This document shows, piece after piece, positions 27,064 to 45,215 of a DNA stretch of 64,000 bases. The stretch comes from G963691835 sp963691835. Its GTDB lineage: Bacteria > Pseudomonadota > Alphaproteobacteria > Thalassobaculales > Thalassobaculaceae. Below the pieces are notes generated by a model. That model did not search any database and was not told where the DNA came from. It saw only the letters and a list, made by a program, of their open reading frames with translations. Location of the stretch: positions 5,402,304-5,466,303 of the forward strand of contig OY829383.1 of assembly GCA_963691835.1 (NCBI GenBank). Direction: 5' to 3'. Made by a program: the position numbers and the translations under genes. Numbering within the stretch: the stretch's first letter is position 1; every line of letters starts with the position of its first letter.

Positions 27064-27888
27064 TTACTTCTTGCGGCGACGGACGATCAGCTTGTCCGTC
27101 TTTTTGTTCTGACGCGTGCGCTTGCCCTTGGTCGGCTTACCCCACGGGGTGACCGGATGGCGGCCGCCCGAGGTCCGGCCCTCACCACCGCCGTGCGGGT
27201 GATCAACCGGGTTCATGGCGACACCGCGAACCGTCGGACGCCGACCGAGCCAGCGGGAACGGCCCGCCTTGCCCACATTGATGTTCTGTTGGTCCGGGTT
27301 GGACACGGCGCCAACCGTGGCCATGCACTCCCCGCGCACCATCCGGACCTCGCCGGACTGCAGCTTGAGGAGCGCGTAGCCCCCATCACGGCCGACGATC
27401 TGCACGTAGGTGCCCGCGGACCGCGAGAGCTGACCGCCCTTGCCCGCCTTAAGCTCGACGTTGTGAACGATCGTGCCGACCGGAATGCTCTTCAGCGGAA
27501 GTGCGTTGCCCGGCTTAATGTCCACACGCTCTCCGGCGATGACCTTATCGCCCGCCTTGATACGCTGAGGCGCCAGAATGTAGGCCTGCTCGCCGTCCTC
27601 GTACGTCAGAAGCGCGATGAACGCAGTCCGGTTCGGATCGTACTCCAACCGCTCGACCGTCGCCGGCACGTCAAACTTACGCCGTTTGAAATCGATGATC
27701 CGGTACGACCGCTTGTGCCCGCCACCACGGCCGAACGCGGTGGTCCGTCCCGTGTTGTTGCGCCCGCCCTTTTTTGTCAGACCGCGGGTCAGCTTTTTGA
27801 CCGGCTTGCCTTTCCAAAGCTCAGACCGGTCGACGATGACCAGTTCGCGCTGCGAGGGCGTGATGGGATTGAAAGTCTTCAAGGCCAT
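27064..27888 (-). CDS. rplB: 50S ribosomal protein L2
   Basis: Core protein of the peptidyl transferase centre, 274 residues. It starts MALKTFNPITPSQREL; the C-terminal catalytic-centre region reads RGVAMNPVDHPHGGGEGRT, including the conserved His. The frame runs 14 codons further upstream; the start at 27888 is set by homology. Confidence 0.97.
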   Translation of the reverse strand: MALKTFNPITPSQRELVIVDRSELWKGKPVKKLTRGLTKKGGRNNTGRTTAFGRGGGHKRSYRIIDFKRRKFDVPATVERLEYDPNRTAFIALLTYEDGEQAYILAPQRIKAGDKVIAGERVDIKPGNALPLKSIPVGTIVHNVELKAGKGGQLSRSAGTYVQIVGRDGGYALLKLQSGEVRMVRGECMATVGAVSNPDQQNINVGKAGRSRWLGRRPTVRGVAMNPVDHPHGGGEGRTSGGRHPVTPWGKPTKGKRTRQNKKTDKLIVRRRKK

Positions 27889-27892
27889 CGGT

Positions 27893-28186
27893 TCAGACTC
27901 CCTGGGTGAGGTCGACACCCTCACCATCAATGAAGGTCACCACGGCCTTCTTGAAATCGGAACGCCGACCCGGGCGGCCCCGGAAGCGCTTGGTCTTGCC
28001 CTTAACCCGGATGGTATTCACGGCTTTGACCTTCTTATCGAAGAGGTTCTCGACCGCGACCTGGATTTCCGGCTTCGACGCATCCAGCGGCACGATGAAC
28101 GTGACCTGACCGAACTCGGACCCGAGGGTTGCTTTTTCGGTGACGTGCGGGCGGCGCAGGATGTCGTACATCCGCTCCTTGCTCAC
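27893..28186 (-). CDS. rplW: 50S ribosomal protein L23
   Basis: Exit-tunnel rim protein where SRP and trigger factor dock. The core begins SKERMYDILRRPHVTEKAT and has VKAVNTIRVKGKTKRFRG. Two starts are possible. The GTG at 28186 fits the conserved N-terminus and gives 97 residues with AGAAGG five bases upstream. An ATG at 28222 overlaps the rplD stop as ATGA and gives 109 residues. I prefer the former on homology. Confidence 0.92.
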   Translation of the reverse strand: MSKERMYDILRRPHVTEKATLGSEFGQVTFIVPLDASKPEIQVAVENLFDKKVKAVNTIRVKGKTKRFRGRPGRRSDFKKAVVTFIDGEGVDLTQGV

Positions 28187-28218
28187 CGTCACCTTCTTGG
28201 CGTTGAGATAGCGCTGGG

Positions 28219-28836
28219 TCATTTCAGGCGCGCCTCCAGGGCTTCGACCGCCGCCTTGGTCAGAACCAAGGTATCGTGGCGGAGGATGTCGTAGACGTTC
28301 GCGCCCTGTTGGGGCAGCACGTCGACCTTGGGGATGTTGCGGACGGCACGGACAAACGCTTCGTTCGTCTCGGGACCATCGATAAACAGCGCGGAGCCCC
28401 AGCCGTGCTTGGCGATTTGCCGCACGAGCGTCTTGGTCTTGCCGTCGGCTTCGGCCTTGTCGAGCACCACCAACTTGCCCTCGGCCTTCTTCGCCGACAG
28501 GGCGGAGACCAGACCGAGCTTACGGACCTTCTTGTTCAGGTCGTGAGCGTGGGACCGGTTGACCGGACCATGAACCGTGGCACCACCCCGGAACTGAGCG
28601 GACCGCATCGAGCCCTGACGGGCGCGGCCGGTTCCCTTCTGGCGGTACGGCTTCGCGGTCGTGCCGCTGATTTCCGAGACCGTCTTGACGAGGTGGGTGC
28701 CCGCACGCCGCTTCGCCAGCTGCCAATTCACAACGCGATGCATGATATCGGCACGCGGCTCAGCACCGAAGACCGCATCGCTGACCTCAATGTCGCCCGC
28801 CGGCTCAGCGTCCAGCGTCAGCACGTCGACTTTCAT
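28219..28836 (-). CDS. rplD: 50S ribosomal protein L4
   Basis: Tunnel protein and, in E. coli, repressor of the S10 operon. The protein has 205 residues; conserved parts are KPYRQKGTGRARQGSMRSAQ and the extended loop residues around GGATVHGPVNRSH. It lies between rplC and rplW. Confidence 0.97.
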   Translation of the reverse strand: MKVDVLTLDAEPAGDIEVSDAVFGAEPRADIMHRVVNWQLAKRRAGTHLVKTVSEISGTTAKPYRQKGTGRARQGSMRSAQFRGGATVHGPVNRSHAHDLNKKVRKLGLVSALSAKKAEGKLVVLDKAEADGKTKTLVRQIAKHGWGSALFIDGPETNEAFVRAVRNIPKVDVLPQQGANVYDILRHDTLVLTKAAVEALEARLK

Positions 28837-28840
28837 CGTC

Positions 28841-29761
28841 TCAGCCCTTCGTCTCGGAGTCGCCACCATCGGACGACTCTGCAGCCGCATCGTCAGCGGC
28901 CGGCTCTTCCGCCGGTGCCGCCTCAGCCGCCGGCGCGTCGGCTTCAGCAGCCTCCGCCTCGACTGCCGGCGCCTCGGCCTGAGCCTCTTCGGTCACCGAT
29001 TCCTCAGCAGCCGTTTCCTCAACAGCGGTCTCGTCTGCCGCCACTTCTTCGGCCGGCTCTTCCGCCGGGGCGACAGCCTCGACCTTGCGGAAAGCGCCGG
29101 GGAACGGAGCTGCATCCGGCAACGCCTTCTTGACCGCATCACGGATCAGAACCCAGCCGCCCTTGGAGCCCGGAACGGCACCCTTGATGAGGATCAGGCC
29201 GCGATCAGCATCGGTGGACACAACCTCGAGGTTCTGAGTGGTCACCCGCTCATCACCGAGGTGGCCGGCCATCTTCTTGCCTTTGAAGACCTTGCCCGGG
29301 TCCTGGCTGTTACCGGTAGAACCATGGGCACGATGGGAGATCGAGACGCCGTGGCTGGCCCGGAGACCCGCGAAGTTGTGCCGCTTCATCGCACCGGCAA
29401 AACCCTTACCGATCGACGTGCCCGTCACATCGACGTACTGGCCGGCGACGAAATGATCTGCCGTAACCTCATCGCCCACTTCGGGAAGCGCGTCGTCACT
29501 GACACGGAATTCCAGCAGCTTACGCTTCGGCTCGACCTGCGCTTTGGCGAAATGCCCGCGCATCGGCTTGGAGACGTTCTTAACCTTCGCCTTTCCAGCA
29601 GCCAGCTGAACGGCGGTGTAGCCATCCTTGTCGCCGGTCCGGATCTGGGTCACCTGGACCTGATCAAGCTGCAGAACCGTCACCGGGATGTGGCGCCCCT
29701 CGTCAGTGAAGACGCGGGTCATGCCCATCTTCTTTGCGACAACTCCGGATCGCATGCGCAT
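28841..29761 (-). CDS. rplC: 50S ribosomal protein L3 with acidic C-terminal extension
   Basis: L3 initiates large-subunit assembly and reaches the peptidyl transferase centre. The core has MRSGVVAKKMGMTRVFTDEG and FAGAMKRHNFAGLRASHGVS. The usual length is about 210 residues; this one has 306. From about residue 222 the rest is a low-complexity tail of Ala, Glu, Asp and Pro with many EE and AAE units, ending SSDGGDSETKG. The tail is in frame with no sign of a frameshift. The ATG at 29761 has GGGGG eight bases upstream. The role of the tail is unknown. Confidence 0.95.
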   Translation of the reverse strand: MRMRSGVVAKKMGMTRVFTDEGRHIPVTVLQLDQVQVTQIRTGDKDGYTAVQLAAGKAKVKNVSKPMRGHFAKAQVEPKRKLLEFRVSDDALPEVGDEVTADHFVAGQYVDVTGTSIGKGFAGAMKRHNFAGLRASHGVSISHRAHGSTGNSQDPGKVFKGKKMAGHLGDERVTTQNLEVVSTDADRGLILIKGAVPGSKGGWVLIRDAVKKALPDAAPFPGAFRKVEAVAPAEEPAEEVAADETAVEETAAEESVTEEAQAEAPAVEAEAAEADAPAAEAAPAEEPAADDAAAESSDGGDSETKG

Positions 29762-29777
29762 CACACAGTCCCCCGGC

Positions 29778-30086
29778 TCAGATCTTGATCTCGACGTCGA
29801 CGCCAGCCGCAAGATCGAGCTTCATCAGCGCGTCAACGGTCTGGGGGGTCGGATCAACGATGTCGAGCACCCGCTTGTGGGTGCGAATCTCGAACTGCTC
29901 CCGCGACTTCTTGTCGATGTGCGGCGAGCGCAGAACGGTGAAGCGTTTGATGCGGGTCGGCAGCGGGATCGGCCCGCGAACCTGCGCACCCGTGCGCTTT
30001 GCCGTATTGACGATCTCACCGGTCGACTGGTCGAGGACGCGGTGGTCGAACGCCTTCAGGCGGATTCGGATGTTTTGACTGTCCAT
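29778..30086 (-). CDS. rpsJ: 30S ribosomal protein S10
   Basis: Small-subunit head protein that also partners NusB in antitermination. The protein has 102 residues; it starts MDSQNIRIRLKAFDHRVLDQ and has GPIPLPTRIKRFTVLRSPH. The ATG at 30086 has GAGGT six bases upstream. It is the first gene of the S10 block, about 265 bases behind a promoter. Confidence 0.97.
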   Translation of the reverse strand: MDSQNIRIRLKAFDHRVLDQSTGEIVNTAKRTGAQVRGPIPLPTRIKRFTVLRSPHIDKKSREQFEIRTHKRVLDIVDPTPQTVDALMKLDLAAGVDVEIKI

Positions 30087-30350
30087 CGTCATACCTCGGT
30101 TCGCGGCATCCCTTCCAAGGCGCCGCTTGCGGAACTTCCGCTCCTGACATTTCCCCCCGTGGGCGGAGCCCGACGAGAGACACACGTGTTCACGGACGAG
30201 TTAAGCGGCCGGAGAGGCTCCTCCGCCGCAAACAAACTCCCGATTGACATCCGCGCTGAGCGCGTACTCGAAAAATCCGATCCCTAGAGACCGCGTCTGA
30301 ACCCTCGGGTTTCCCCTCGGACCACTGCCGGCCCCGCAATTGGTGGATGA

Positions 30351-30379
30351 AACTTATTGATCGCCCCCCTTGAAGTCAA
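30351..30379 (-). promoter_or_regulatory. Putative promoter of the S10 operon
   Basis: On the minus strand TTGACT (30374-30379) and TAAGTT (30351-30356) have a 17-base spacer. The spacer end GATCAA and a preceding G-run closely resemble those of the rpsL promoter at 35064-35092. The long leader between here and rpsJ (30087-30350) shows no gene and could hold a control site for L4. The stretch 30380-30540 also shows nothing recognisable. Confidence 0.6.
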
Positions 30380-30540
30380 GAAGGATTTCAGAAATTTTGC
30401 ACGCCCAGCGAATCGCTGGAATTCCTTGATTTCAATGACTCGTTCACCCGCATCTACAAAATCGAAACCACTTTTGGAAGCCGACTCCAAACACCGTTCA
30501 ATCTGTCACCGCGACAGCAGCATAGTTTGGCAGAAACAGA

Positions 30541-30568
30541 AAACGGGGAGCCTCAAGGCTCCCCGTTT
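30541..30568 (-). terminator. Rho-independent terminator after tuf copy 1
   Basis: A perfect 12-base inverted repeat (AAACGGGGAGCC / GGCTCCCCGTTT) with a TCAA loop. On the minus strand it ends with GTTTTCTGTTT. It lies 47 bases past the tuf stop and closes the str operon transcript. The palindrome is symmetrical and could work on both strands. Confidence 0.9.
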
Positions 30569-30614
30569 CTCCGAACCGACAAAACCGATTCGGACGATAT
30601 ATAGATCGCCGGAT

Positions 30615-31805
<1,191 letters not shown>

Positions 31806-31861
31806 TTGCTTGGGCTCCGTGCCTCTTCGGGTTGTTCCTGATCGACCTTACGGGCCGACCC

Positions 31862-33937
31862 TTAGGCCATCTTCGCGACGACTTCGTCGGCGACGGCTTG
31901 CGGGACCTGCTCGTAGTGATCGAAATGCATGGTGTACTGGGCACGCCCCTGGCTCATGGAGCGGAGCGTGTTGACGTAACCGAACATGTTGGCCAGCGGT
32001 ACCATCGCATCGATGACACGCGCGTTACCCCGCTGATCCATGCCGCCGACCTGACCGCGGCGGCTGTTCAGATCACCGATGATGTCGCCCATGTAATCTT
32101 CCGGGGTCACCACCTCGACCTTCATGATCGGCTCAAGCAGCTTCGGCCGGGCCTTCTGCACGCCTTCTTTGAACGCGGCACGGGAGGCGATTTCGAATGC
32201 GAGCACGCTCGAGTCAACATCGTGGTACGCACCATCGATCAAGCGCACCTTGAAGTCGATCAGCGGGAAACCGGCAAGCACGCCCGTGTCGCGGGACGAG
32301 TTAAGGCCTTTCTCGACACCCGGAACGTATTCCTTTGGCACCGCACCACCGACGATTTCGTTCTCGAACTGGAAGCCATCACCCGGCTCCAACGGCGAGA
32401 AGACCAGCTTGATCCGCGCGAACTGCCCGGAACCGCCCGTCTGCTTCTTGTGGGTGTAGTCGACCTCGGCTTCTTTCGTGATCGTCTCACGATAAGCCAC
32501 CTGCGGCGCGCCGACATTGGCGTCGACCTTGAACTCACGGCGCATGCGGTCCACGAGGATCTCCAGGTGAAGCTCGCCCATGCCCTTGATCACGGTCTGG
32601 CCGCTCTCGTTATCGCTCGACACCCGGAAGGACGGGTCTTCGGCGGCGAGACGGTTCAGCGCCGTCGCCATCTTCTCCTGGTCACCCTTGGTCTTCGGCT
32701 CAACCGCGACCTCGATGACCGGATCCGGGAATTCCATCCGTTCCAGGATGATCTTCTTCAGCGGATCACACAGGGTGTCACCGGTTGTGGTGTTCTTGAG
32801 GCCGGCGATCGCGACAATGTCACCCGCGCGCGCTTCCTTGATGTCCTCACGGCTGTTGGCATGCATGAGCAGCATGCGGCCGATCCGCTCCCGGTTGTCC
32901 TTCACGGTGTTCATGACGGAGGAGCCTGCCTCCAACACACCCGAGTAGATCCGGACGAACGTCAGCGAGCCGACGAAAGGGTCGTTCATGATCTTGAACG
33001 CGAGGCCGGAGAACGGCGCATCGTCGGAGGACGGGCGGCTGTCCTTCTCGTCGCTGTCCGGCAGAACACCCTGGACGTCTTCGACATCCGTCGGCGCCGG
33101 CATGAAATCAACCACGGCGTCCAGAAGCGGCTGTACGCCCTTGTTCTTGAAGGCCGAGCCGTTCATGACCGGAACGAACGCGAGAGCCAACGTGCCTTTA
33201 CGGATGCACGCCTTCAGGACTTCCTCGCTCGGCTCCTCACCTTCGAGGTAGGCCTCCATCGCGTCGTCATCCTGCTCGACGGCCAACTCGACCAGCTTGG
33301 AACGGTACTCTTCGGCCTGCTCTTTCAGGTTCTCGGGGATGTCCTCGATCTCGAACTTGGCGCCGAGGCTCTCATCCAGCCAGCGGACGGCCTTCATCTT
33401 GATGAGGTCGACAAGGCCGACATAGTCGGACTCGGAACCAATCGGAAGCTGCGTGACCAGCGGAACGGCGCCCAGGCGATCCTCGATCATCTCAACGCAG
33501 CGGAAGAAGTCGGCACCGATGCGGTCCATCTTGTTGACGAAGCACATCCGCGGAACCTGATACTTGTCCGCCTGCCGCCAGACCGTCTCTGACTGCGGCT
33601 CAACGCCGGCGACTGAATCGAACACCGCGACCGCGCCGTCCAGCACCCGGAGCGACCGCTCGACCTCAATCGTGAAGTCCACGTGGCCTGGGGTGTCGAT
33701 GATGTTGACCCGGTGGTCGTTCCAGAAACAGGTCGTGGCCGCCGAGGTGATGGTGATGCCCCGCTCCTGCTCCTGCTCCATCCAGTCCATGGTCGCGTTG
33801 CCGTCATGGACTTCACCGATCTTGTAGGACCGGCCGGTGTAGTAGAGAATCCGTTCAGTCGTGGTCGTCTTACCGGCATCAATGTGGGCCATAATGCCGA
33901 TGTTGCGGTACTTCTCGAGCGGATAGTCGCGGGCCAT
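31862..33937 (-). CDS. fusA: Elongation factor G
   Basis: Translocase GTPase of 691 residues. The P-loop is AHIDAGKTTT at 17-26, G3 is DTPGHVDFT and G4 is NKMD. The insert and domains II-V follow in normal order, and the end reads GRAQYTMHFDHYEQVPQAV. It lies between rpsG and tuf. Confidence 0.98.
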   Translation of the reverse strand: MARDYPLEKYRNIGIMAHIDAGKTTTTERILYYTGRSYKIGEVHDGNATMDWMEQEQERGITITSAATTCFWNDHRVNIIDTPGHVDFTIEVERSLRVLDGAVAVFDSVAGVEPQSETVWRQADKYQVPRMCFVNKMDRIGADFFRCVEMIEDRLGAVPLVTQLPIGSESDYVGLVDLIKMKAVRWLDESLGAKFEIEDIPENLKEQAEEYRSKLVELAVEQDDDAMEAYLEGEEPSEEVLKACIRKGTLALAFVPVMNGSAFKNKGVQPLLDAVVDFMPAPTDVEDVQGVLPDSDEKDSRPSSDDAPFSGLAFKIMNDPFVGSLTFVRIYSGVLEAGSSVMNTVKDNRERIGRMLLMHANSREDIKEARAGDIVAIAGLKNTTTGDTLCDPLKKIILERMEFPDPVIEVAVEPKTKGDQEKMATALNRLAAEDPSFRVSSDNESGQTVIKGMGELHLEILVDRMRREFKVDANVGAPQVAYRETITKEAEVDYTHKKQTGGSGQFARIKLVFSPLEPGDGFQFENEIVGGAVPKEYVPGVEKGLNSSRDTGVLAGFPLIDFKVRLIDGAYHDVDSSVLAFEIASRAAFKEGVQKARPKLLEPIMKVEVVTPEDYMGDIIGDLNSRRGQVGGMDQRGNARVIDAMVPLANMFGYVNTLRSMSQGRAQYTMHFDHYEQVPQAVADEVVAKMA

Positions 33938-34003
33938 GACGAATCATCCTCGTGGGCGTTGAGGGGGCGTGTGTATGAAGAAGCGCGCCCGAGGGCGCGC
34001 ACC

Positions 34004-34474
34004 TTACCAGCGGTAGTGGGAGAATGCCTTGTTGGCATCCGCCATCCGGTGGGTGTCTTCCCGCTTCTTCACAGCGGTCCCCCGGTTGTTGGCGGCATCG
34101 ATCAGCTCACCGGAGAGCCGCTCGATCATCGTGTTCTCGGAGCGCTTGCGGGCGGCGTCGATCGTCCAACGAATCGCCAGCGCCTGCGCACGGTCAGTCC
34201 GGACCTCAACGGGCACCTGATACGTCGCACCACCGACACGGCGGGAACGCACTTCAACCTGAGGACGGACGTTACCGAGAGCCTCATGGAAGATGGCAAC
34301 CGGCTGCTGGCCGGTGCGCTTCTCGATGCGGTCGAACGCCCCATAGACGATGCGCTCGGCGACCGAACGCTTGCCGTCATACATGAGGCAGCTCATGAAC
34401 TTCGAAACGATGTCGTCCCCGAACTTGGCGTCGGGGAGGACCGGGCGTTTTTCTGCGCGATGGCGACGCGACAT
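34004..34474 (-). CDS. rpsG: 30S ribosomal protein S7
   Basis: Head assembly protein and, in E. coli, repressor of the str operon. The protein has 156 residues. It starts MSRRHRAEKRPVLPDAKFGD and contains GGATYQVPVEVRTDRAQAL. It lies 11 bases after rpsL. Confidence 0.97.
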   Translation of the reverse strand: MSRRHRAEKRPVLPDAKFGDDIVSKFMSCLMYDGKRSVAERIVYGAFDRIEKRTGQQPVAIFHEALGNVRPQVEVRSRRVGGATYQVPVEVRTDRAQALAIRWTIDAARKRSENTMIERLSGELIDAANNRGTAVKKREDTHRMADANKAFSHYRW

Positions 34475-34485
34475 GGCTTAATCCC

Positions 34486-34857
34486 TTACTTCGGCCGCTT
34501 GGCGCCGTATTTCGACCGGCGCTGACGGCGATCCTTCACGCCCTGCGTATCGAGCGTGCCGCGGATGATGTGATAACGCACACCGGGAAGGTCCTTCACA
34601 CGGCCACCGCGGATCATGACGACCGAGTGCTCCTGAAGGTTATGGCCTTCGCCGGGAATGTAGCTCGTCACCTCGAAGCCATTCGTCAAGCGCACGCGCG
34701 CGACTTTACGAAGCGCGGAGTTCGGCTTCTTCGGCGTGGTGGTGTAGACGCGCGTGCAGACGCCGCGCTTCTGGGGGCATGCTTCCAGCGCCGGCACCTT
34801 GTTTCTCGCCACCGGTACCGTCCGGCCCTGCCGGATAAGCTGGTTAATCGTCGGCAT
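34486..34857 (-). CDS. rpsL: 30S ribosomal protein S12
   Basis: Decoding-centre protein, 123 residues. It starts MPTINQLIRQGR and includes TPKKPNSALRKVARVRL. The residues that change in streptomycin-resistant mutants are wild type here: Lys43 and Lys88. It is the first gene of the str operon, about 200 bases behind its promoter. Confidence 0.98.
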   Translation of the reverse strand: MPTINQLIRQGRTVPVARNKVPALEACPQKRGVCTRVYTTTPKKPNSALRKVARVRLTNGFEVTSYIPGEGHNLQEHSVVMIRGGRVKDLPGVRYHIIRGTLDTQGVKDRRQRRSKYGAKRPK

Positions 34858-35063
34858 ATGTCGATCCCTCTCGACCGAAAACAAAAGAACGCGTCCACCG
34901 GTATCTTTCCGGAGGCCCGTTCCGAATACAGTGACGGCCCGGCTGTTGCCGCGACGTCCGGTGTCCCAAAGTCGAACGAAACGTCCGTCGGGACAGCGTC
35001 CTACCCGACCTCGGCGCGCACGCAGCGGGTCGGGAACACCGGCGGCCCCGAAAAGGTGGCGGG

Positions 35064-35092
35064 ATACTATTGATCCGCCCCTACCCGGTCAA
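35064..35092 (-). promoter_or_regulatory. Putative promoter of the str operon (rpsL-rpsG-fusA-tuf)
   Basis: On the minus strand TTGACC (35087-35092) and TAGTAT (35064-35069) are 17 bases apart. The leader 34858-35063 carries no gene that I can see. The spacer shares GGGG and GATCAATA with the S10 promoter. The stretch 35093-35184 up to the rpoC hairpin shows nothing recognisable. Confidence 0.65.
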
Positions 35093-35184
35093 GGCCGAAA
35101 TACGCCCTCGAAGACAATCCTCGAAGAGCCCGAACAACCCAGGATTTCCGTCGATTCCAGCTGCAAAATCACCGTTTCGAGCGT

Positions 35185-35216
35185 GGCGGTCAGGCAACAT
35201 CGATCGCCTGACCGCC
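35185..35216 (-). terminator. Hairpin after rpoC
   Basis: A perfect 11-base inverted repeat (GGCGGTCAGGC / GCCTGACCGCC) with a 10-base loop begins 18 bases past the rpoC stop. There is no T-run after it on the minus strand, so it may be a weak or Rho-assisted terminator, or a 3' end stabilising structure. Confidence 0.5.
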
Positions 35217-35234
35217 TGTTTGGTCCGGGACGGA

Positions 35235-39419
<4,185 letters not shown>

Positions 39420-39514
39420 ATGTCTCCTCTCGTTCCGCGGGTGCCGGGGGAACGCTCAGGTTCCGCTACCGGCGACGGATCTCCCGGCCGCCCTCCTGGA
39501 CAGCCGGGCATGGA

Positions 39515-43702
<4,188 letters not shown>

Positions 43703-43800
43703 TGCAGAACCTCGCTCACTTTCGTCGTGGGCCCGCCCGGCTCCGCCGAACGGGGTGGGGACAGCGGCCTATAAGGCCCCCGCCGCCCGGAAACGCCTTA

Positions 43801-43854
43801 CGCTCTCGCCGCTGCCCGGGTGGGAAACCCCATCCCCGGGCATCGGCGAGAGCG
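43801..43854 (-). promoter_or_regulatory. Long hairpin in the rplL-rpoB spacer
   Basis: Three nested paired blocks form one long imperfect stem: CGCTCTCGCCG with CGGCGAGAGCG (43801-43811 / 43844-43854), TGCCCGGG with CCCGGGCA (43813-43820 / 43835-43842), and TGGG with CCCA, around a short loop. The structure lies between the attenuator and rpoB. In E. coli an RNase III cleavage site occupies this place. An analogous role is my inference. Confidence 0.6.
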
Positions 43855-43874
43855 CCGGTAGACAAACCGGGAAA

Positions 43875-43905
43875 GGCGGCGCGAACAAGGCACGTTCGCG
43901 CCGCC
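43875..43905 (-). terminator. Attenuator-type terminator between rplL and rpoB
   Basis: A perfect 12-base stem GGCGGCGCGAAC / GTTCGCGCCGCC with a seven-base loop, followed on the minus strand by TTTCCC. It begins 30 bases past the rplL stop. It probably lowers rpoBC expression relative to rplJL, as the known attenuator does in E. coli. Confidence 0.75.
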
Positions 43906-43934
43906 ACCCGATGCTGCTTGTACGGGACGCGAGA

Positions 43935-44327
43935 TCACTTGACCTCGACGGTTGCCCCAACTTCTTCAAGCTTCTTCTTCATCTCTTCGGCCTCGTCCTT
44001 GGACGCGCCTTCCTTGACCGGCTTCGGTGCGCCCTCGACCAGGTCCTTCGCCTCTTTCAGGCCAAGACCGGTGATCGCGCGCACTTCCTTGATCACGTTG
44101 ATCTTCTTATCGCCAACCGAGGCCAGGATCACGTCGAACTCGGTCTGCTCTTCCGCCGGAGCGGCAGCAGCGGCATCGCCACCACCAGCCATCGCCGGCA
44201 TTGCCATCGCCATCGGAGCCGCGGCGGCGGAAACGCCCCACTTATCTTCCAGCATTTTCGCAAGATCAGCCGCCTCAAGGACGGTCAGGTTGGACAGCTC
44301 TTCGGCGAGCTTCTCAAGATCAGCCAT
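43935..44327 (-). CDS. rplL: 50S ribosomal protein L7/L12
   Basis: Stalk protein that recruits translation GTPases, 130 residues. The N-terminal dimer domain is followed by the Ala/Met-rich hinge (about 35-60) and the C-terminal domain with INVIKEVRAITGLGLKEAKD and LVEGAPKPVKE. It lies 53 bases after rplJ. Confidence 0.97.
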   Translation of the reverse strand: MADLEKLAEELSNLTVLEAADLAKMLEDKWGVSAAAAPMAMAMPAMAGGGDAAAAAPAEEQTEFDVILASVGDKKINVIKEVRAITGLGLKEAKDLVEGAPKPVKEGASKDEAEEMKKKLEEVGATVEVK

Positions 44328-44380
44328 TTTCTTTCACTCCAGTACAGGTTCGGTCGTCATTGCGGGGCGGCAAACGCCAC

Positions 44381-44923
44381 TCACCCCTGCTGACCACGCG
44401 CACTGAGGACCCGGGCAAGTGATGAGCCAGGTTCCGGCAGGACACGGACCAGTTTCGCCGCCGGCGCCGACATGACACCCGCCACCTTCTGGGCGGGGGC
44501 CTGCAGCAGACCGATCAGCTTGGCACGCAGTTCCTCGATGGGCGGCATCTTCGACAGCTGAACCAGTTGGTCTGGCATCAGCAGTCTGCCGTTCATCGCG
44601 CCGGCAACAACGGAGAATTTGTCGTTGTCATTGGCGAACTTAGTCGTGGCCTTGGCCGTCTCCACGGGATCGGACGACGTCGCGATCGCCGTGATTCCCT
44701 TGAAGACATCGTCCAGGACCTCGTACTGCGTGCCCTTCAGAGCGAGACGGGCGAGCCGGTTCTTGGTGACCTTGTAACGCGTCTTCGCATCCCGCATGGC
44801 CGCGCGGAGCTTTTCCACCTCGGCCACCGTCATGCCCGACTGACTCGTGACGACGACAATCGCCGCGTCCGAGAACGTCGAATGAAGCGCGTCGATCAGG
44901 TCGGCCTTTTCTTTACGGTTCAC
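44381..44923 (-). CDS. rplJ: 50S ribosomal protein L10
   Basis: Anchors L7/L12 dimers to the ribosome and, in the L10-L12 complex, represses its own mRNA. The protein has 180 residues beginning MNRKEKADLIDALHSTF, with the RNA-binding N-terminal domain and a C-terminal helix (LARVLSARGQQG). The start is a GTG with GGAGA six bases upstream. A likely L10 leader lies upstream. Confidence 0.95.
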   Translation of the reverse strand: MNRKEKADLIDALHSTFSDAAIVVVTSQSGMTVAEVEKLRAAMRDAKTRYKVTKNRLARLALKGTQYEVLDDVFKGITAIATSSDPVETAKATTKFANDNDKFSVVAGAMNGRLLMPDQLVQLSKMPPIEELRAKLIGLLQAPAQKVAGVMSAPAAKLVRVLPEPGSSLARVLSARGQQG

Positions 44924-45069
44924 TGATCATCTCCGCACTGACGGTCCCACACTCGGCACGGACCCCGCGCCGCGCATAAGACCGGTTGCACATGGATCGC
45001 CGGAAATCCGACGATCCGGTTCGCCTGTCCAGAAGCCCGAAACCCACCCCGGAGAGTGGAAAACTCGGA

Positions 45070-45167
45070 ACCCCCGTCTATACGGGCGGAATTAAGCGTT
45101 GGTCTCGGGACAAGCCTGAGCCGCGGCACCCGTAGTCTCGGACAGGTTTGACCGGATTGCTCCGGTC
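45070..45167 (-). promoter_or_regulatory. Putative L10 leader (autoregulatory mRNA element)
   Basis: On the minus strand the pieces GAGACTACGGGTG and CGCTTAATTCCGCCCG, followed by TATAGACGG, occur in the order and spacing of the ribosomal L10 leader family, where the CUUAAU and UAGACGG segments are conserved and ACGGG pairs with CCCGU. A 7-base hairpin with a GCAA loop (45150-45167) lies just upstream. The element starts about 150 bases before rplJ. The match is from memory of the family pattern. Confidence 0.65.
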
Positions 45168-45215
45168 GGCTCCGCCGAAACACCCTTCTAGGAGTGCCCC
45201 GGCGAATCTTGTTCT

